Source: Rodentolepis nana (lineage: Eukaryota > Platyhelminthes > Cestoda > Cyclophyllidea > Hymenolepididae). From it: a stretch of 10,399 nucleotides of DNA. The position numbers and the translations under genes are program-made. Positions 7,080-10,399 of the stretch are shown here, piece after piece; the first letter of the stretch is position 1, and each line of letters opens with the position of its first letter. The notes below the pieces were generated by a model, which saw nothing but the letters and a program-made list of their open reading frames with translations, did no database searches and was not told the origin of the DNA. The stretch covers positions 1 through 10,399 of the forward strand of contig UZAE01012684.1 in the NCBI GenBank assembly GCA_900617975.1, written 5' to 3'.

Positions 7080-7129
7080 CTGCAGTAATTGACATTAACT
7101 TGGGCAGGTGCTGCAGTAAGAGTGACATT
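7080..7129. repeat. Short imperfect tandem duplication
   Basis: CTGCAGTAA at 7080-7088 recurs at 7111-7119. TGACATT at 7090-7096 recurs at 7123-7129. Both pairs are offset by 31-33 bp, as expected from an old duplication with small indels. ACAAGTG (7132-7138) and CACTTGT (7154-7160) form a 7-bp inverted repeat directly after it. Confidence 0.5.
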
Positions 7130-7586
7130 TGACAAGTGCTGGATGCATGTGGACACTTGTTGGACAGGGAGAGAAAGAGAGCCATGTTAAGTGTCAAGGT
7201 CTTCATTCTTGGGAAATCTCGAATCCAAACGCCCTTAAAATGGAGCAAATTATTAATTACTGCCATTCGCAGATTCTACAGATATTTGGTTTAGTTTGAA
7301 CATTTGAACTTATTATTCTGGTTCTTCTTTTAATGGTAGATGTGATTTATATATGCCCATTCTTGGCATTTATCAATTAGGTTTCTGTCAAAATGTAGTG
7401 GTTTCGGTAGTGAATTCTTTATGATCAGATGGAATTTGAAAGCGCAATGCCTATTTAGGAATTAAGACCGAGGCTTCGCATTCGTAATCCCAAATTCCAT
7501 TTTATTATAATTGTTTTGGCTGCAGTGTGCCACGTCATGCGGAATGTTTCCCAGCAAACTCTTCCAGTCCGTAATTATGAGCAACT

Positions 7587-7588
<2 letters not shown>

Positions 7589-7619
<31 letters not shown>
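7589..7619. repeat. (AT)n microsatellite
   Basis: Thirty-one bases of uninterrupted alternating A and T. Confidence 0.95.
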
Positions 7620-7621
<2 letters not shown>

Positions 7622-7933
7622 AATTCAAGTAGAATAAGGTGTGCGATTGGCTGATTTAATTGTTGACATTTTAATTATCCTTCATTCAATTGCATCTTGA
7701 AGGAGTTTTGGCTGCCACATAAATCGTGTTGACTATCATCTGCAAAAAAATACAATCATTTAAAAGAAATAGTATCATCCTGAATTTTATTAACTGGAAG
7801 TAGCAGATGGAAAAAATGCTTGCAGTTACTTATAAACAGGCGAAGTAATTTGATTTTCCGGAGTTTTTGTCATTTGAGTATCGCGCAATGCCTGGGAAAT
7901 GGCAAATCAACTTTTGAATTTTGCCTTTCACAG

Positions 7934-8186
7934 ATCTGGTGCACAATGTCGCATGTTTCATCCCATTTCAATCATAAAGCGTGCTCCAAGTGGTCTTTTC
8001 GTACGGTTGAATAGAGCCATCGGAAGTCCCAAGAGAATGCGAAGGAATTCTTCTAAGGGGATTAATGACCCATTAACCCCAACCGCCTTAGAGTTATCTT
8101 CTCCTTGGGACGTTCGTCAAGAGGAATGGGAGAGGGGGCAACTCGATTTTTCTTGCAAACATTCCAACGTTACCTTGAAGCATTGA
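7934..8186 (+). CDS. Candidate terminal coding exon, unknown product
   Basis: A polypyrimidine-AG acceptor (TTGAATTTTGCCTTTCACAG) ends at 7933. The open frame continues through about 83 codons to a TGA at 8184-8186. Read in the phase that starts with the last base of a codon, the product runs SGAQCRMFHPISIIKRAPSG, then includes SPKRMRRNSSKG, PLTPTALELSSPW and DVRQEEWERGQLD. It is hydrophilic, with several KR/RR/RMRR basic pairs. Codon choice looks less A/T-driven than the flanks, and an ATTAAA signal follows 22 bp after the stop. A second possible acceptor is ATCATAAAG, ending at 7979. Basic pairs could suggest a peptide precursor or a phosphorylated tail of a larger protein; I recognise neither. 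An ATG at 7899 is in frame, but it sits in what looks like the intron. No upstream exon could be joined with confidence. Confidence 0.33.
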
Positions 8187-8208
8187 TTCGTGAATAACTC
8201 ACAGATCC

Positions 8209-8214
8209 ATTAAA
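8209..8214 (+). promoter_or_regulatory. ATTAAA, possible polyadenylation signal
   Basis: ATTAAA is the commonest variant of AATAAA. It begins 22 bp after the stop of the exon candidate ending at 8186, and no better signal is close by. Alone it is weak evidence. Confidence 0.25.
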
Positions 8215-9360
8215 AAAAGAAGCTTCATGACATTGAAACTGAGTGGAAGGAAGGTGTTCTGGATCCGATTCTATGAGAAATGTGCTCTCAATCAAATCTT
8301 TTATCAACCAGAATTAACTAACCGCATCATTGCTCGTGATCATAGGCATGCAAATTGACCACGATAAATTAGGGTCGCCTTTTCAAATGCTCATTTTGAA
8401 TAATGGAAACATTATCATGCAGACTCACATTTAGTAGCTTTTTGCCACTGTGTTTGGCATTTCTTTTCAATGAGTGTGCAGAAATCAGCATCAAATCAGA
8501 ATATGGTAACAAAGGCGACGGTTGAAGAATTTCGTAATTATAACTCAACCCTATCTTCACCTTTATTTCTTACCTAGGGAAGTTGAAACTTAAAGAGAGG
8601 TTAATTTTTTGGAACTCGCATATTGCGTATTGGTTTGTAAGGCGATGCATAAAAGGTGGTTTGTTCGTAGGATAAGAAATGGATAGATTGGGGGCTACCT
8701 TAATCCCCATATCACTTGATAAAGACGTTCTCAATTATCCAACTTAGGCTATGGGATTTTATCTGGAAATTTCTTTGTACGGTTTATCAGCCAGAGGTAC
8801 CTCAAGGGTACAGAGCCCGTGACCTCTGACTTTTCAAGCATACAGATTGACCACAATGTCATTGGTGCTTGTTCCATGTAATGTCTCGACTGTTCCAAAA
8901 TCCTCGAATTCCAGCTTCATAATCAGTCGCGTTAACCTACCAACTGGATTCTTCAGCATATATAAATGGTAGGCCTGAGATGTGATAGAAGGAGTATGTT
9001 GCATCATATCCCAGTAACTCAATTCACATCGGGTTTTTTAATTGAACAATGATATTATTTTATATCCATGGAAAACTATAATTGGTTGTCCTCCATATGC
9101 TACTTAAGGAATATTTAAGTAGTTGAGTGCATTTGAATATGGCCATGATCCACTAATTTAGACTTATTGATGGCCGATTTACGTGGAGGTTTGAAATAAT
9201 TGTCTTATCCCATGTGGTGAATTAGACTTCTTCTCTGAATCCCATCTGAGTACCTTGAAAAATAATGCTGATGAAAATAAGTAGTATTTGAATTTCAAAC
9301 AAAGATCATTAAAGTGGATGGTTTTTAAGGCACTCGATGCAAAGCGGTGGACAAGAAGGA
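8215..9360. other. A/T-rich interval, no gene seen
   Basis: The small frames on both strands here (for example 8369-8560 and 8834-9022, minus strand) lack splice support, domains or coding texture. The only structured element that I note is the inverted repeat at 9100-9122. Confidence 0.5.
9100..9122. other. Perfect 8-bp inverted repeat
   Basis: CTACTTAA (9100-9107) and TTAAGTAG (9115-9122) flank a 7-nt loop. An outer pair, CCATAT (9093-9098) and ATATGG (9137-9142), encloses it with an unpaired segment on the right side. Such a short A/T-rich hairpin may be chance. Confidence 0.5.
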
Positions 9361-9426
9361 GAGAGCAAAAGTGAGAAAGTGGAGTCGTCAACGTAACACA
9401 CATAAGACGAAAAGCGCGATTACCCC

Positions 9427-9434
9427 TGACGTCA
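9427..9434. promoter_or_regulatory. Consensus CRE palindrome TGACGTCA
   Basis: This is the full 8-bp site bound by CREB/ATF-type bZIP proteins. It lies within the CpG-dense region and about 95 bp upstream of the candidate start codon at 9529. CREs close to the start are common in animal promoters. Function here is inferred. Confidence 0.45.
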
Positions 9435-9497
9435 CGCCCTAACGCGCACCGCACATAACCTCTACCGCGCGCTTTGCTTTGGTGTGCGTGCAAGCAG

Positions 9498-9521
9498 GTG
9501 CGTACGTGTGTGCGTGTGTGT
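9498..9521. repeat. Alternating purine-pyrimidine tract (GT/GC-rich)
   Basis: Twenty-four bases alternate strictly between purine and pyrimidine, mostly GT and GC with one TA step. Sequences of this kind can adopt Z-DNA under supercoiling. The tract ends 7 bp before the candidate start codon at 9529. Similar GC/CA-rich alternation recurs near 9652-9683 in the opposite sense. Confidence 0.7.
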
Positions 9522-9528
9522 TTTGGCC

Positions 9529-9589
9529 ATGAGAAGTGACAGCGGCCTTCAATCAAATTCGTCTTTGATCCCGTCGTCGTTCCTACTAG
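9529..9589 (+). CDS. Candidate first coding exon, unknown product
   Basis: ATG at 9529 sits in a favourable context (TTGGCCATGA) inside the CpG-dense region. It opens 20 codons (MRSDSGLQSNSSLIPSSFLL), then CTAG|GTATGTGCG gives a near-consensus donor with the intron starting at 9590. The exon ends in phase 1. The Ser-rich peptide has no recognisable motif and is not a clear signal peptide. The frame continues past the donor to 9789, and that part looks like translated CpG/GT-rich intron rather than coding sequence. Earlier in-frame ATGs exist (9484). The gene would continue rightward, perhaps into 10033-10088 or beyond the window. Confidence 0.3.
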
Positions 9590-9591
9590 GT

Positions 9592-10032
9592 ATGTGCGTT
9601 GTATGCGCGCTTCACGTGCGACCCGATGAGCACACTATGTTGGGTTTTCGTATGCGCACACTTCCTAGCACGCACGTACACACTTCACGCGACGGAGTTT
9701 GGCTAAAAAGGGGATTGAGTGGCGCCGATTTTATCAAAATTTTTGTTCCACCTGCATCATTCACCCCGCTTTTTTGTACGAATGAATGAAAAAAACACGA
9801 TTCGCCGCAATATGCATACCCGCCGGGAAAATTGCTTGGGTTAACTAAAACTGAATCGTGCAGTTTGCTCACTTGTTGGTATACACCTCTTCGAATACTC
9901 GAATTTTAGAACAACTGGTGCATTCCTAGAGATTGGGAAAAAGACTTACTGATTTACGTAATCATCAGCCTACAAATCAACCAAATTGAAAGGTACGAGT
10001 TCGATGCACCCGCTCTCCCTTCTAAAGTTCAG
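9592..10032. other. Probable intron or intergenic sequence
   Basis: The first 140 bp belong to the CpG-dense region; the rest returns to A/T-rich sequence. If the flanking exon calls are right, 9590-10032 is a 443-bp GT-AG intron. It begins GTATGT and ends in a pyrimidine-rich CCCGCTCTCCCTTCT stretch followed by AAAGTTCAG. I see no independent gene in it. A minus-strand frame at 9612-9872 has no support. Confidence 0.35.
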
Positions 10033-10088
10033 GTGATGAACCTATTAGTCTCAACGACCTTTTCAATCGGGTTCTATCTATATATTAG
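10033..10088 (+). CDS. Possible second exon, phase-compatible with 9529-9589
   Basis: A good acceptor (CTCTCCCTTCTAAAGTTCAG) ends at 10032. Joined in phase 1 to the exon at 9529-9589, the frame reads G-DEPISLNDLFNRVLSIY and stops at the TAG at 10086-10088. The two together would encode only about 38 residues, so either this is a small protein, the true exon ends earlier at an unseen donor, or the join is wrong. The +1-shifted frame from the ATG at 10036 is also open for 24 hydrophobic codons, which weakens the case. Confidence 0.18.
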
Positions 10089-10399
10089 CACCCTCTGTGC
10101 TACTTATTGATTAACTGTGGACGAAGATACGAGTCTATTTTTTAAACACAATCCCCCATCAACGCGTCCTTTGACAGAAAGTGCAATGGGGGGAAGGGTG
10201 CAATTAGAATTATCTTAGTAAGTAAGTGACAACTTACTGACTGAGCGTCCTTCCCGAAAGATATTTCAAACTACTAAATGCGCTTGCAACCTTCAAAAGC
10301 ATAAAAGTTGTTGATATGTGTTGCCTAGTGAGCATGTAAAAGAAAGCATATTTGTCCGATCGTTTCACAAAATTTAAAGCTTGAACCTCTGCCAAGTAA
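10089..10399. other. Unannotated right edge
   Basis: I see no gene. A short 7-bp inverted repeat, AGTAAGT (10217-10223) and ACTTACT (10232-10238), is the only structure noted. A G-rich GGGGGGAAGGGTG patch lies near 10188-10200. Confidence 0.5.

Larger units (their letters stand above)
5654..7588. other. Gene-poor, mostly A/T-rich interval
   Basis: I see no supported gene. It holds a G-rich tract (6690-6739), a tetranucleotide repeat (7046-7066) and an imperfect short duplication (7080-7129). A good-looking acceptor (TATGATTTTCTCTTTCAG, ending at 6660) is followed by only about 30 open codons, most of them inside the G-rich tract. A 67-codon minus-strand frame at 7063-7266 has no support. Confidence 0.5.
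9361..9730. promoter_or_regulatory. CpG-dense region, probable promoter / gene 5' end
   Basis: I count about 37 CpG dinucleotides in 370 bp, far denser than the rest of the window. The segment includes ACGCGCACCG, CCGCGCGC and TGCGCGC words and a consensus CRE. The abrupt rise from A/T-rich flanks is typical of a regulatory 5' region. It contains a plausible first coding exon on the + strand (9529-9589). A minus-strand transcript starting here cannot be excluded. Confidence 0.5.

Noticed and set aside
9179..9556. 125-codon minus-strand frame, second longest by size
   Set aside because: It spans the CpG/GT-rich promoter-like DNA, has His/Arg/Cys-rich low-complexity content from that composition and no domain, and conflicts with the better-supported + strand exon.
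9985..10012. Possible tRNA B box near GAGTTCGATGC
   Set aside because: No A box or cloverleaf could be placed around it.
10036..10110. 24-codon hydrophobic frame starting MNLLVSTTFSIGFYLY
   Set aside because: It is too short to separate from chance and overlaps the phase-matched exon candidate in another frame.

Overview
The window looks like non-coding or gene-poor nuclear DNA from an invertebrate-type animal. By eye it is roughly 60% A+T. It has no long uninterrupted reading frames and no operon-like packing. It does have homopolymer C/G runs, di- and tetranucleotide microsatellites, many intron-like splice signals and a dispersed short retroposon family. A flatworm is possible from the general texture, but nothing here proves the lineage. 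No protein could be assigned to a known family.

The left half (1 to about 5,000) is dominated by five copies of one short interspersed element: 1-35 (cut by the window edge), 716-884 (-), 1705-1867 (-), 2496-2757 (+) and 4613-4945 (+). The copy at 4613-4945 is the most complete, at about 333 bp, and is flanked by an exact 8-bp direct repeat. All five keep the same A/T-rich tail ending near ATAAATAAAT. Two copies lack the opposite end, and one has a large internal deletion. The flanking duplications that can be seen differ in length (7, 8 and 10/11 bp). This pattern fits target-primed retroposition of a SINE-like element. Between the copies lie C-runs, a 45-nt poly-C tract containing an N, a GGGA repeat and a 12-bp stem-loop.

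The middle (about 5,000-8,300) has the longest reading frame (5115-5573). It overlaps a dense same-strand cluster of TGTCA pentamers. Further on are pyrimidine-rich and G-rich tracts, an AT microsatellite and a plausible terminal coding exon (7934-8186) with an acceptor signal upstream and an ATTAAA signal just after the stop.

The right end (9361-9730) is a sharp CpG-dense island with a full TGACGTCA site, an alternating purine-pyrimidine tract and a plausible first coding exon (9529-9589, with a GTATGT donor). A phase-compatible acceptor and short exon at 10033-10088 could follow. This is the best candidate for a gene start, on the + strand and reading toward or beyond the right edge. All coding calls are low confidence and rest on splice signals and open frames only.
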